64,000 bases of DNA from Cellvibrio mixtus subsp. mixtus J3-8 (GCF_000766945.1 NZ_KN266207.1:999898-1063897), one strand, 5' to 3'. Shown: positions 17,775-26,350, counted from the stretch's first letter. Notes: generated by a model not told the origin, from the letters alone. Translations and numbers: made by a program.

Positions 17775-19058
17775 TTAAAACTTCGCAAAAGGTAATAGCA
17801 TACTGGCGCAGGTGCCTTTGCCTGCGGTGGACTGCAGCAAAAATTTACCCTTGTGCGCGCGCGCTACCGCCTTTACGACACTCAATCCCAGACCTGTGCC
17901 CTGGGCTTTGGTAGTAACAAACAAATCACCGACATTCGCTAACATTTCTGCGGGAATTCCCGGCCCTTTATCGCAAACACGAATCCACAGTTGCGGCACT
18001 TCGTTTGCTAACTTGCTATCGTTCAATGCTTGCGGATAACTATTAAATTCAATGCGCAAATGCGCTTTTTTCTCTACGGCTTGAATGGCGTTATTAACCA
18101 GATTCAGCAACGCGCCAACTAATGCATCACGATTGCATTGGATATAATTTTCCCGGCAATGGATCACCCACTCGCAGGTGGATTCACTGGTCATCAAGGG
18201 GACTTCCATTGCTTCAGCAAGTTCCGCCTGTAATTGCGCCACGCTAATCACATCGTTTAATGCCAATTCACCTTTGACATAAAAGAGCATGTCCTGAACT
18301 TGTCGCTCGATGTTATTCAAACGTCCGAGGATTTTTTCAGAAAATTGTTGGCGGCGTTCTTCATCCAGTTTGCCACTGCATAAATGCCCGGCGTACAACA
18401 TCGCGGATGACAAGGGCGTGCGGATTTGATGGGCCAGTGCGCTCATCATTTTGCCCAATGCAGACAAGCGTTCATGCCGGCTCAACTCACCTTGCAAACG
18501 GCGGGTTTCGGTTTGGTCAGTCAGTAAAATAATCTGGCCATCTTCGCCCAGGTTACGTGTCTGGATACTGATACGGCGACCATCCCGTAATGACACTTCA
18601 TGGCCATCATCCTGGCGCGGGGCAAAACTGCGCTTGATCACGTCGCGCCACAATTGCCCCTGTAATGGCTCGCCCAATAAATCTTTCGCGGCCGGATTAC
18701 ATTCGGAAACATAACCGGAGGAATCCAGCACCACGACTCCACCGGGCAAAAAATTAAGCAGGCTTTCCAGGCGATTCGCGAGCTTCTCTTTCTCCGCCAG
18801 TTCTTGCAAACGGCGGTCACTGAGGTGATTCAGCTCCTGGTTTAACTCCGCAACACGGTTTTCCAGCAAGTGGTACGAATCGGCCAATTGTTCGGACATT
18901 TCGTTAAACAGCGTGTGTAATTCCTGTCCTTTATCGGCGACAAGTAAATCGGGGCCGTGAATTACCGAAGGGCTGGTATCACTGTCTGGCAGTAACAAAC
19001 TCAACCGACGACTGTTACCGGCAGGTGCTTTTACCAGACTGAATGCTGCTTGCGTCAT
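17775..19058 (-). CDS. flrB: flagellar sensor histidine kinase FlrB/FleS
   Basis: The 427-residue kinase has no transmembrane segment, as expected for the cytosolic FlrB/FleS. A coiled region (residues 45-100) leads into a PAS domain (LLNFLPGGVVVLDSSGYVSECN), then the HisKA helix with phospho-accepting His210 in ALAHQIRTPLSS, and the HATPase domain (LLNLVNNAIQAVEKK, VCDKGPGIP, GTGLGLSVVKAVARAH). It lies 101 bases upstream of flrC and is preceded by a sigma-54 promoter, matching the FleQ/FlrA-driven class II position. Confidence 0.95.
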   Translation of the reverse strand: MTQAAFSLVKAPAGNSRRLSLLLPDSDTSPSVIHGPDLLVADKGQELHTLFNEMSEQLADSYHLLENRVAELNQELNHLSDRRLQELAEKEKLANRLESLLNFLPGGVVVLDSSGYVSECNPAAKDLLGEPLQGQLWRDVIKRSFAPRQDDGHEVSLRDGRRISIQTRNLGEDGQIILLTDQTETRRLQGELSRHERLSALGKMMSALAHQIRTPLSSAMLYAGHLCSGKLDEERRQQFSEKILGRLNNIERQVQDMLFYVKGELALNDVISVAQLQAELAEAMEVPLMTSESTCEWVIHCRENYIQCNRDALVGALLNLVNNAIQAVEKKAHLRIEFNSYPQALNDSKLANEVPQLWIRVCDKGPGIPAEMLANVGDLFVTTKAQGTGLGLSVVKAVARAHKGKFLLQSTAGKGTCASMLLPFAKF

Positions 19059-19154
19059 AGATACCCCGAGTGACCTTTTCTTGTTCGCAATTCAGAAGCG
19101 AGCGTCAATAATCCATCGGATTGTTGACGTTTTATCTGTGAATACCGGGGTAAT

Positions 19155-19171
19155 TGCAATCGCAATGCCAA
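19155..19171 (-). promoter_or_regulatory. sigma-54 promoter upstream of flrBC
   Basis: Minus strand TTGGCAT, then TTGCA after the proper spacing (GG and GC ten bases apart). Transcription would start near 19143, giving a leader of about 85 bases to the flrB ATG. In Vibrio and Pseudomonas this operon is driven by FlrA/FleQ with RpoN. Confidence 0.75.
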
Positions 19172-19276
19172 TCTAATTTTTTCTTTTATTTCAATAAGTT
19201 AAAAAGAATAAGCACAACTGCAGTCAAATCATTGGCTGGAAAATACAAATAGATTCCTTTATTCACCGTACCGGGG

Positions 19277-19305
19277 TTGTCGCATTTATTTACCCTCTCT
19301 ATAAT
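19277..19305 (+). promoter_or_regulatory. sigma-70 promoter of the riboswitch-Mn exporter unit
   Basis: A perfect -10 box TATAAT (19300-19305) with -35 TTGTCG (19277-19282) at 17-base spacing. Transcription would start near 19312, only a few bases before the first paired strand of the riboswitch. Confidence 0.75.
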
Positions 19306-19315
19306 GCGCGCACCC

Positions 19316-19526
19316 TCTCGGGGGAGTAATCTGCTCCGGCATTAACGTTAAATGCCGAGCGCTTTTGTCAACAAACTTATCGCTCAATCGATATGGCAAA
19401 AGCGTCCTCTGTGCGGCGATCACGCATCGCTCACCACACCGGATTGATGAGACCTGAGATACCACTGTGGCCCCGGGCGGGACACGGTTGTATCTCATGT
19501 ATTCATCCCGCCCTGGTACTTTAATA
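19316..19526 (+). promoter_or_regulatory. yybP-ykoY manganese riboswitch and expression platform
   Basis: The leader holds the yybP-ykoY hallmarks: GGGGAGTAA (19321-19329) in the first loop, a GGCATT/AATGCC hairpin after it, and GAGACCT in the partner loop near 19450. The closing stem P1 can be drawn between TCTCGG (19316-19321) and CCTGAGA (19453-19459). Downstream, GTATCTCA (19490-19497) is an exact complement of TGAGATAC (19455-19462), so it can open P1; a second stem GGGCGGGA/TCCCGCCC (19475-19482, 19506-19513) lies just before the start codon. These alternatives form a plausible switch. The following gene is a GDT1-family exporter, the commonest cargo of this Mn2+ sensor. Confidence 0.85.
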
Positions 19527-20096
19527 ATGGAAGCATTCCTCAGTTCAACGCTTGCCGTCTCTATCGCGGAAATCGGCGATAAAACCCAGCTACTTGCCCT
19601 CTTCCTTGCCGCACGCTACGGTCGCCCCTGGGTCATTAGCTTAGGAGTATTGGTTGCAACGCTGGTTAACCATGCCCTCTCTGCCTGGTTGGGCGCCGTG
19701 TTAGCTGATGTAATTCCACCGCATTGGATTCCGTGGATCATAGGCGGAAGTTTTATCGCTATCGGCCTTTGGTTATTAATTCCCGATAAAGAAGATGGCG
19801 ACATGGGCCGCTTCGCCAACTACGGTCCCTTTATGGCCACATTGGTATTATTTTTTCTCGCTGAAATTGGCGATAAAACCCAAATCGCCACCGTTATTCT
19901 CGCAGCAAAATATTCTGCCGATATGTTGATGACCATAGCCGTCATTGCCGGAACAACGTTCGGAATGCTGCTCGCCAATGTGCCCGTTATTTTTGCAGGC
20001 AAATGGCTGATGGATAAATTACCGCTGGGTTTTGCGCACAAAGCTGCATGCATTATTTTTATCGGTATGGGTATCGTCACACTGATTAATGCGTAA
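19527..20096 (+). CDS. GDT1/TMEM165-family (UPF0016) manganese exporter
   Basis: A 189-residue inner-membrane protein with about six helices. It has both family signature motifs, IAEIGDKTQ near residue 12 and LAEIGDKTQ near residue 113, in two homologous halves; these acidic motifs bind cations. Family members export Mn2+ (MntX/MneA type), and the riboswitch upstream supports Mn2+ here. I chose the ATG at 19527 (MEAFLSSTLAV) because family members begin this way. Alternative starts at 19497 and 19467 would fall within the riboswitch platform. No clear Shine-Dalgarno sequence precedes 19527. Confidence 0.9.
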   Translation: MEAFLSSTLAVSIAEIGDKTQLLALFLAARYGRPWVISLGVLVATLVNHALSAWLGAVLADVIPPHWIPWIIGGSFIAIGLWLLIPDKEDGDMGRFANYGPFMATLVLFFLAEIGDKTQIATVILAAKYSADMLMTIAVIAGTTFGMLLANVPVIFAGKWLMDKLPLGFAHKAACIIFIGMGIVTLINA

Positions 20097-20140
20097 AATG
20101 CCCTGCATTCGAAAACAATAATTCTTAAAAGGCCAACAAT

Positions 20141-21247
20141 ATGCACAATACAACCATCTACAAAGAGTTGCGTATTATTGGCGTTGTCGGACTACTCATT
20201 ATTGTTTTATCCAGTACAATTTTCTGGATTTTTCCCAACGCAAATATTCAGCCAGCCATGTATTTTCCAATTGCCACCAGCATCTGGTTTTTTTGCTGGT
20301 GGCAAACCTGGAAGCGCGCTACGTTAAATCGCCCTGAAAAAAATTCGCCCGCATTTCCAAACCTGGGTTGGGCGAATAACCTTACGCTACTACGCGGTGG
20401 ATTAATCGCGTTAACCGGCGGCTTTTTATTCCAACCCGATCCCATCGGCATCATCGCCTGGTTACCGGGTTTACTGTATAGCGCCGCTGCGATACTGGAC
20501 CGCGTCGATGGTTTTATCGCACGCCGCACGGGCAGGACGAGTTTGCTCGGCAGCGAACTCGATACACTGTTTGATGCATTGGGTTTATTGATTGCGCCAT
20601 TACTTGCGATTCAGTTAGGCAAATTACACTGGAGTTTTTTTGCGGTCAGCCTCGCCTATTACGTATTTATTTTTGGGATTTATTGGCGACATAAACACAA
20701 CCTTCCTACCTACCCACTCTTACCCAGCCAATTACGTCGCGCGTTCGCCGGATTTCAAATGGGGTTTGTCGCTGTGATTTTATTACCTGTATTTCCAGCA
20801 GATGCCACGGTATTACTCGGCGCAGCTTTTATGCTGCCCATCCTGATTGGATTCGTAGTAGATTGGCTAGTGGTTTCCGGTCGCATTGATGGAACACAAA
20901 CGAAAACCCTGGAGTTTTTTTTCGAACTCGATGCAATGAGTAAATACCTCTTTCAACCCGCCTTGCGGATCATTATCTCAACGCTGATTTTTTTTCTGAT
21001 TTATGTCGACGATTTATTATCGTCCATCAGCGCCGTGGCGATTGCCATATTCGCTATTCTGATTTTGTTGGGTGCAGGCGCGCGTATTGCAGCACTTTTA
21101 TTATTAATGCTCTGCAGTTATTTAATGAATGAATGGCATCAACCTGCGCTCTTGTTCACCTGCAGCTGGTTACTATTGCTGGGACCGGGTAATTATGCGT
21201 TATGGCGTGGTGACGATGTTTGGGTAAATCGTCAGGATGGAGCTTAA
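20141..21247 (+). CDS. CDP-alcohol phosphatidyltransferase family membrane protein
   Basis: This 368-residue polytopic protein has the full CDP-alcohol phosphotransferase signature starting near residue 119: DRVDG, AR, then G, D and D at the required spacing (DRVDGFIARRTG ... LLGSELDTLFDA). Such enzymes transfer a phospho-alcohol group from a CDP-linked donor to a second alcohol, making phospholipid or inositol-phosphate-type products. It is longer than PgsA/CdsA-type enzymes (about 180-230), with an extra C-terminal membrane region of four or so helices that I do not recognise. AAGGCC precedes the ATG. Its stop overlaps the next start (TAATG), so the two are coupled. Substrate unknown. Confidence 0.85.
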   Translation: MHNTTIYKELRIIGVVGLLIIVLSSTIFWIFPNANIQPAMYFPIATSIWFFCWWQTWKRATLNRPEKNSPAFPNLGWANNLTLLRGGLIALTGGFLFQPDPIGIIAWLPGLLYSAAAILDRVDGFIARRTGRTSLLGSELDTLFDALGLLIAPLLAIQLGKLHWSFFAVSLAYYVFIFGIYWRHKHNLPTYPLLPSQLRRAFAGFQMGFVAVILLPVFPADATVLLGAAFMLPILIGFVVDWLVVSGRIDGTQTKTLEFFFELDAMSKYLFQPALRIIISTLIFFLIYVDDLLSSISAVAIAIFAILILLGAGARIAALLLLMLCSYLMNEWHQPALLFTCSWLLLLGPGNYALWRGDDVWVNRQDGA

Positions 21248-22278
21248 TGTCTAAAGCAAAATTGCTGATTGCCTTACTGTGGGTTTCTGCACTGATTCTT
21301 GCAGGCTGGACTTTATCGCAATTACCCTTTGGTGAAATACTTACCAACCTGGAAAACCTGCCTGCCCGTGATTACATCATCCTGTTTGGTGCAAACCTTG
21401 CCATCATTCTTGTATTCAATCTGCGCTGGTTAATACTCGGCAACGCTATTCAAGCACCGGTTAATTTTTTCCAATTGCTCCTGATTCGCCAGGCTGGGCA
21501 AACCGTTAGTTTTATTACACCCGGACCACAATTTGGTGGCGAACCATTGCAAATATTCTGGCTCTGGCGCAATGCAAAATTACCATTGCACAAAGCGCTG
21601 CTTTCGTTGGGGCTGGATCGTTTCTATGAGCTCTGGGTAAATTTTACGGTGTTAGTGTTGGGTGTTTTGTTATTACTTACCTCCTCCGCTAACACCACTG
21701 CCAATTGGGGTTCCATCCTCATAGCGCTTGTTATTGTGCTTATATTGCTCTCAACCCTGGGCACACTCGTATTTAAACAACCCGGCTGGCTCGCTCAACG
21801 TTTTAATAACATCACCCATCGCTGGCAAGCGCACCGCTATTTATGCAACATAAAAACCCAATGGAACTTATTAAGCGAAGATTTACGCCGCTGTTTATAC
21901 CATCAAAAAAAGCGTTTGCTCTATGCTGCTTTATTATCAGTGCTCGGCTGGGCCGGCCTCATCGCTGAACTCCACCTCATTCTTTGGTTAACTGATACCC
22001 CGCTACCTCTCACCGGATTTCTTTTATTATTTGTCGCATTGCGCCTCGCTTTATTACTTCCGCTCCCCGGAGGAATAGGCACGATGGAAGCCGCCGTATT
22101 CTGGACCTTTCAGTATTTAAATTTACCGATGGAGTCAGCATTGGCGATGATTGCATTGATGCGTTTGCGTGATGTAGTGGTGTTAGTCTTTGGATTAGGA
22201 TGTCTGGGTTTTACTAAAAAACGTGTAGATACCAAAGAGGAAGAATTAATTGCAGACACCGGAACAAACAAAAAATAA
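21247..22278 (+). CDS. YbhN/AglD-family membrane protein (LPG synthase TM-like, UPF0104)
   Basis: A 343-residue membrane protein with about eight helices. The segment FITPGPQFGGEPLQIFWLWR and the C-terminal LALLLPLPGGIGTMEAAVFW are hallmarks of the lysylphosphatidylglycerol-synthase transmembrane family, which includes MprF flippase domains and AglD/YbhN. There is no aminoacyltransferase domain, so a lipid translocation or lipid-binding role is more likely than lysyl transfer. It is translationally coupled to the CDP-alcohol phosphatidyltransferase (start shares the A of its TAA stop; GGATGGAG upstream), suggesting that it acts on that enzyme's lipid product. Confidence 0.82.
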   Translation: MSKAKLLIALLWVSALILAGWTLSQLPFGEILTNLENLPARDYIILFGANLAIILVFNLRWLILGNAIQAPVNFFQLLLIRQAGQTVSFITPGPQFGGEPLQIFWLWRNAKLPLHKALLSLGLDRFYELWVNFTVLVLGVLLLLTSSANTTANWGSILIALVIVLILLSTLGTLVFKQPGWLAQRFNNITHRWQAHRYLCNIKTQWNLLSEDLRRCLYHQKKRLLYAALLSVLGWAGLIAELHLILWLTDTPLPLTGFLLLFVALRLALLLPLPGGIGTMEAAVFWTFQYLNLPMESALAMIALMRLRDVVVLVFGLGCLGFTKKRVDTKEEELIADTGTNKK

Positions 22279-22335
22279 TTTCACGTAAACATTAATTGAA
22301 AATATAACGTCTGAAGCATCAACAATACTTTGACC

Positions 22336-22352
22336 GGGTATTTTACATACCC
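22336..22352 (+). repeat. hairpin between the YbhN-like gene and nhaD
   Basis: GGGTA and TACCC with a seven-base loop, followed by CATTTTAC. It could be a weak terminator of the upstream pair or part of the nhaD leader. The T run is broken, so I do not call a terminator. Confidence 0.35.
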
Positions 22353-22433
22353 CATTTTACTAGCCCGTTTGAGCATGGTAGCCTTTGCGCAAATATAACG
22401 CTATTAAACACCAAAAGCCTCGAAGCAGTTATT

Positions 22434-23714
22434 ATGCTAACAACCCTCATCGTCATATTTATCATTGCTTACATTCTCATTGCACTTGAACATCCATTCA
22501 GAATTAATAAAGCCGCCACGGCACTCTTAAGTGCGGGGCTTATGTGGACTGTTTATGCGTTGCTATCCAATAGTGGGCACATATCAGAAGAATTAGCAGA
22601 GACACTGGTAAATACGGCCCAGATTGTATTTTTCCTGATAGGTGCAATGACAATTGTAGAGGTGATTGATGCCCACAATGGCTTCCAGGTAATTACCGAC
22701 AGAATCAAAACAACAAAACTATCAACGCTCATGGTGCTGGTTGGTACGGTGACATTTTTTCTTAGTGCAATTCTCGATAATCTCACCACCACTATTGTCA
22801 TGGTCTCACTCATGAAAAAATTGCTGGCGAAACGTGAGGATCGTTTATTTTTTGCCGGCATGATTGTTATTGCCGCCAATGCTGGTGGAGCCTGGTCACC
22901 GATTGGCGATGTGACAACCACCATGCTATGGATTGGCGGCCAGATCACACCAGTCAATATAATTACCAATGTATTTCTTGCATCTGCAGTAAACCTGTTA
23001 GTCCCGCTGCTCATCACCGCTTATGTGTTGCGCGGAAAAACAGCCGAAGCCCCTGTAGCTAAAATTATGAACACTAAAAGCTCAACTACTCCACAAGAAA
23101 GAAATATTGTATTTTTTCTGGGGCTTGGCGTGTTGATTGCAGTTCCCGTCTTCAAGGCAATTACCCACTTGCCTCCCTTTATGGGGATTCTCTTTGGACT
23201 GGGCATTCTTTGGTTAGTCGCCGATTTGATGCATAAAAATAAAGATGAGGAACATAAAGATCACTTAAGTATCAGCCATGCGTTAAGCCGCATAGACACC
23301 TCATCGATTATATTTTTTATTGGAATTTTATTAGCGATTGCGACGCTGGAACATTCGCAAATTCTGAAAAGCCTTGCGGGCTGGCTCGATGACACCGTAG
23401 GCCGTTTGGACGTAATCGTACTATTGATTGGTTTTGCTAGCGCTGTTGTCGACAACGTTCCATTGGTAGCCGCATCAATGGGAATGTATAGCCTCGAACA
23501 GTATCCTGCCGATAGTTTTATTTGGGAGTTTTTGGCTTATTGTGCGGGCACCGGGGGATCAATATTGATCATAGGTTCGGCAGCAGGTGTAGCCGCCATG
23601 GGCCTGGAAAAAATCGATTTTCTCTGGTATTTGAAAAAAATAAGTGCGCTAGCGACGATCGGATATGTTGCCGGGGCACTTGTTTATATTTTGCAATTTC
23701 ACCTTATGCACTAA
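22434..23714 (+). CDS. nhaD: sodium/proton antiporter NhaD
   Basis: NhaD exchanges Na+ (and Li+) for H+ at the inner membrane, helping with alkaline pH and salt. The 426-residue protein has about 12 hydrophobic segments and the ion-transporter pattern FLSAILDNLTTTIVMVSLM, then NAGGAWSPIGDVTTTMLW, and a repeat-related second half SAVVDNVPLVAASMGMYS. Length fits NhaD without a cleaved leader. Translation starts at the ATG at 22434; no strong ribosome site is visible. It stands alone on the plus strand. Confidence 0.92.
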   Translation: MLTTLIVIFIIAYILIALEHPFRINKAATALLSAGLMWTVYALLSNSGHISEELAETLVNTAQIVFFLIGAMTIVEVIDAHNGFQVITDRIKTTKLSTLMVLVGTVTFFLSAILDNLTTTIVMVSLMKKLLAKREDRLFFAGMIVIAANAGGAWSPIGDVTTTMLWIGGQITPVNIITNVFLASAVNLLVPLLITAYVLRGKTAEAPVAKIMNTKSSTTPQERNIVFFLGLGVLIAVPVFKAITHLPPFMGILFGLGILWLVADLMHKNKDEEHKDHLSISHALSRIDTSSIIFFIGILLAIATLEHSQILKSLAGWLDDTVGRLDVIVLLIGFASAVVDNVPLVAASMGMYSLEQYPADSFIWEFLAYCAGTGGSILIIGSAAGVAAMGLEKIDFLWYLKKISALATIGYVAGALVYILQFHLMH

Positions 23715-23764
23715 TTGAAAAATAAAGTGAATTAATGTGGAATCGATCAACAAAAATAAACACA

Positions 23765-24004
23765 TCAATGCTGTTGAAGTTTTCGTTCCCGGCTGGGCAA
23801 GGTTTTGTGGACAATCTGGTCATGCAACGCTGTTAATCGCATCATTTCCATTTTTGCCGCTTCTGCCGTTGCAAAAATACCGATGCATTTAAATGGGCGA
23901 TTAATAAGTTCGAAATACGCATCCAACAAATGCCCATCACTTTTAAAAAACTCTACAAACCGAATAGAGTAAAGCGCATTGCCACAAACCTGGGTGATTT
24001 TCAT
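23765..24004 (-). CDS. small hypothetical protein
   Basis: A 79-residue soluble protein, MKITQVCGNALYSIRF at the start, with FNRPFKCIG-like segment ELINRPFKCIGIFATAEAAKMEMMRL suggesting an alpha/beta fold. It is not recognised. The frame could start at GTG 24034, ten codons upstream; neither start has a convincing ribosome site. It lies tail-to-tail with nhaD. The stretch from 24035 to 24258 holds no gene that I can support. Confidence 0.5.
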   Translation of the reverse strand: MKITQVCGNALYSIRFVEFFKSDGHLLDAYFELINRPFKCIGIFATAEAAKMEMMRLTALHDQIVHKTLPSRERKLQQH

Positions 24005-24258
24005 GGGAGTCTGCTCAAAAAGGATGAATCCCACTGTAACACAGGAAAAACACTCAAAAAGAACTCAATTAAACTTAAAAAGAAAATCCTTAGACACATT
24101 CATACTCAACTGTAATTCAAGCCAAATGAAGCGACAAAATGATGATGATTTAGAAAATTAAACATGTATTCAACGCCAAAATAATAGTTGTTATTACCTT
24201 AAATAATCCCTTTAGTCGCTTTTCATCTACATCAGCGAGCAAATCACCGCAACAACAT

Positions 24259-24867
24259 CTAACAAAATGGTTGTCGGATAATTGTTTTCCATTTTTCCGG
24301 CGCTGCCTTTCGAATATCACTTAAATAAATTTCGTGGTGTTTTCCAGCAAGGTTACCGTTTGCCTGGATGTATTGATGAAGATGCTCAATAGTAGGGCCT
24401 TCTTCTGTAAATGGGCCAATATGTAGAATTTGTGCACAGCGCCCCTCAGCAAAAGATTCAAAACGTAATTGAGATAAAGCCGGTAATTTTTTCTTTTTGG
24501 TTACCTCTGCGATTGCAGAGTGGATGATGGATTGAGTTACAAACAATGGCTGCATAATCATCATGGTCCATTTCCATTGTGATTTATCGTTGCCAGCAAA
24601 TACCGACATATCATCAGCCCACCAGAGCCCTTCCAATGGCATAACCGTATAATCAATCGCTTGAGGTCCTTTTTTAAGCATAAATTTGGCGGTATAGGAT
24701 ACAGAAAACAACGCTTCCACTGCCTCAGCATATACTTGCGTTGTGTTCGGATCTCCCTTTCCGTCAATCATCAAATAATTAAGCGCAGGAACATCAACCT
24801 CAGCAATTTTTTTTGCAGATGTTTGATATAAATGCTTAAACTCTTTTTTGAGATCAATTTTTTCCAC
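24259..24867 (-). CDS. GyrI-like small-molecule-binding domain protein
   Basis: A 202-residue cytosolic protein of the GyrI/SOUL-like family. It starts MEKIDLKKEFKHLYQTSAKK and carries the domain pattern ALNYLMIDGKGDPNTTQVYAEAVEALFSV near residues 28-56, a Trp-rich middle (WWADDMSV) and the later RCAQILHIGPFTEEGPTI. Stand-alone GyrI-like domains bind and sometimes hydrolyse small hydrophobic or cationic compounds; no DNA-binding domain is present. It lies 57 bases downstream of the PTPS-like gene on the same strand and may bind that pathway's product, but that is inference only. Confidence 0.8.
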   Translation of the reverse strand: MEKIDLKKEFKHLYQTSAKKIAEVDVPALNYLMIDGKGDPNTTQVYAEAVEALFSVSYTAKFMLKKGPQAIDYTVMPLEGLWWADDMSVFAGNDKSQWKWTMMIMQPLFVTQSIIHSAIAEVTKKKKLPALSQLRFESFAEGRCAQILHIGPFTEEGPTIEHLHQYIQANGNLAGKHHEIYLSDIRKAAPEKWKTIIRQPFC

Positions 24868-24924
24868 GATTAGCCTCAGACCAGAATCTGCCGCGCAATA
24901 ATTACAAGGTTAACTCTCTTGTTT

Positions 24925-25302
24925 TTAAAAATCTTTCCTGTAAGACGCCCAGCAGTATTCATTTTCCCAAAGTTTTACCGTGAAAGATCCGGTTCCGGGA
25001 GGATTAATCGCTACCAATAATTTTTCACTGATAATACGGCTGAAATGTTCAATGCTTGGGTTAAGGCCAGCGAATTCCGGTTTTTCATTGAGCAGTGAGT
25101 CGCGAAAGTAAGCAATGGTGTTATTTAAAGCCGCTTCAATTTCTACAATATCCACTAAATAACCGTGCTTATCCAACTGGGTACTTTCGATGATAACTTC
25201 GGCGATAAAATGATGCGCATGGGGAAAATTTTCAGAACCCCAATCGCCGCCAACCAGAAAATGATTGGCAATAAAGTCTCGTCTTACGGCTACGCTGTAC
25301 AT
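24925..25302 (-). CDS. 6-pyruvoyl-tetrahydropterin synthase/QueD-like protein with altered active site
   Basis: The 125-residue protein has the PTPS fold pattern: zinc ligands His14, His28 and His30 (ANHFL ... PHAHHF), PSIEHF at 82-87, and the pterin-anchoring Glu113 in WENEY. Two catalytic residues of PTPS and QueD are changed: the Cys four places before the second zinc His is Glu24, and the Asp-His pair is Asp68-Ser69. So the standard elimination is unlikely and the enzyme may act differently on a dihydroneopterin-triphosphate-like substrate, or only bind a pterin. GGGAAC precedes the ATG. It lies just downstream of a dehydrogenase and a RibD-type reductase. Confidence 0.85.
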   Translation of the reverse strand: MYSVAVRRDFIANHFLVGGDWGSENFPHAHHFIAEVIIESTQLDKHGYLVDIVEIEAALNNTIAYFRDSLLNEKPEFAGLNPSIEHFSRIISEKLLVAINPPGTGSFTVKLWENEYCWASYRKDF

Positions 25303-25333
25303 AATAGTTCCCGATTAATTTTTTAACTTGATA

Positions 25334-26350
25334 TTAGTAAACAAACAACGCCTGGATTAGCGCTTCAGGTTGTTGATCCAATTGTTGATAAATCATTTGC
25401 GCTTGCACAAGTGTTGAACGCTGCGAAATAAAGCGCGATGGTTTAATGCGGCGGATCATATCCCAGGTAACATCAAAGCGGCGTGCCTTATCCCAACGTC
25501 CGGATAAATCCGGTGCAATACTGCTCACCTGGCTGGTAATTATTTGCAGGCGATTGCGATGCGCCGCGCCGCCTAAATAAACCGGTGCAGATTTAACGCC
25601 ATACCAACTGCCGATAACAATACGACTGTGGAATCCACTTAAGTCAATTGCAAGGTTCAATGCCTCCGGCACACCGGTTAGCTCATAAATCAGATCGGCG
25701 CCCTGCACGGCATTCAAATGCGTTTGCTGTGCGATCCGCTCGTGATCAATAAGCGGATCAAATGTGTTTGCGCCGAATTTTTCTGCATGTTCGCGGCGCA
25801 ATGGCCATTTGTCGGCTACGAGCAAATCCGTTAACGGCAATTGCCCCAGCAAACTGGTGAGTAACAAGCCAACAATGCCCTGCCCTAACACCACTACACG
25901 CTCACCCAGCAACGGTTTTCCATCGTGAATAAGATTTACGGCGGTTTCCATATTCGCGAGGAACACTGCATCTTCCGCAGCAATATCAGTGGGAATAATA
26001 ATTACATTTTCAATACGGCTAACAAAATGACTGGCATGAGGTTGAAATGCAAAGACATTTTTCCCCAACCAGGATTCATCGACACCAGCGCCTGACTGAA
26101 TCACTTTGCCAACGCTGGCGTAGCCATATTGCAAGGGATAACCTTGTTGCTGCAAATTTTCTATCGTGGCATCCAGCGCGATTTCCGCTGGCAATTGCCC
26201 GCGATAAACCAGCATTTCTGTTCCGGCACTAATCGCCGAGCAAATCACTTCAACCAACAATTCACCGGCGGCGGGTTTGGAAATTTGTTGTTCGCGAATT
26301 TCCAATTGATGGGGACCAGTGAACCAGAGTTGTTGCGCGCTATTTTTCAT
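25334..26350 (-). CDS. MDR-family dehydrogenase, BchC-like, zinc sites absent
   Basis: The 338-residue medium-chain dehydrogenase/reductase has a GroES-like N-terminal domain and a Rossmann domain with VVVLGQGIVGLLLTSLLG near residue 150. The segment SAISAGTEMLVYRGQLP resembles BchC-type oxidoreductases. The usual catalytic-zinc GHE motif and the four structural-zinc cysteines are missing, so it is probably zinc-independent. It would oxidise or reduce an alcohol/ketone using NAD(P)H. The start overlaps the end of the RibD-type gene by four bases, so the two are coupled, and the PTPS-like gene follows by 31 bases. Confidence 0.85.
   Translation of the reverse strand: MKNSAQQLWFTGPHQLEIREQQISKPAAGELLVEVICSAISAGTEMLVYRGQLPAEIALDATIENLQQQGYPLQYGYASVGKVIQSGAGVDESWLGKNVFAFQPHASHFVSRIENVIIIPTDIAAEDAVFLANMETAVNLIHDGKPLLGERVVVLGQGIVGLLLTSLLGQLPLTDLLVADKWPLRREHAEKFGANTFDPLIDHERIAQQTHLNAVQGADLIYELTGVPEALNLAIDLSGFHSRIVIGSWYGVKSAPVYLGGAAHRNRLQIITSQVSSIAPDLSGRWDKARRFDVTWDMIRRIKPSRFISQRSTLVQAQMIYQQLDQQPEALIQALFVY

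Noticed and set aside
19453-19463. CTGAGATACC looks like the thi-box of a TPP riboswitch
   Set aside because: The rest of the TPP aptamer (GGGGUGCC before it and GAUCUGGAUAAUGCC after it) is absent, and the gene is a Mn exporter. The yybP-ykoY reading explains it as part of P1.
22279-22433. Na+-responsive riboswitch before nhaD
   Set aside because: Only one short hairpin with a broken U run is seen; no further conserved blocks that I could match.
22553-23017. 154-codon antisense frame in nhaD
   Set aside because: It is opposite a strongly conserved transporter; its high Thr/Ile/Val content is a reflection of the membrane codons.
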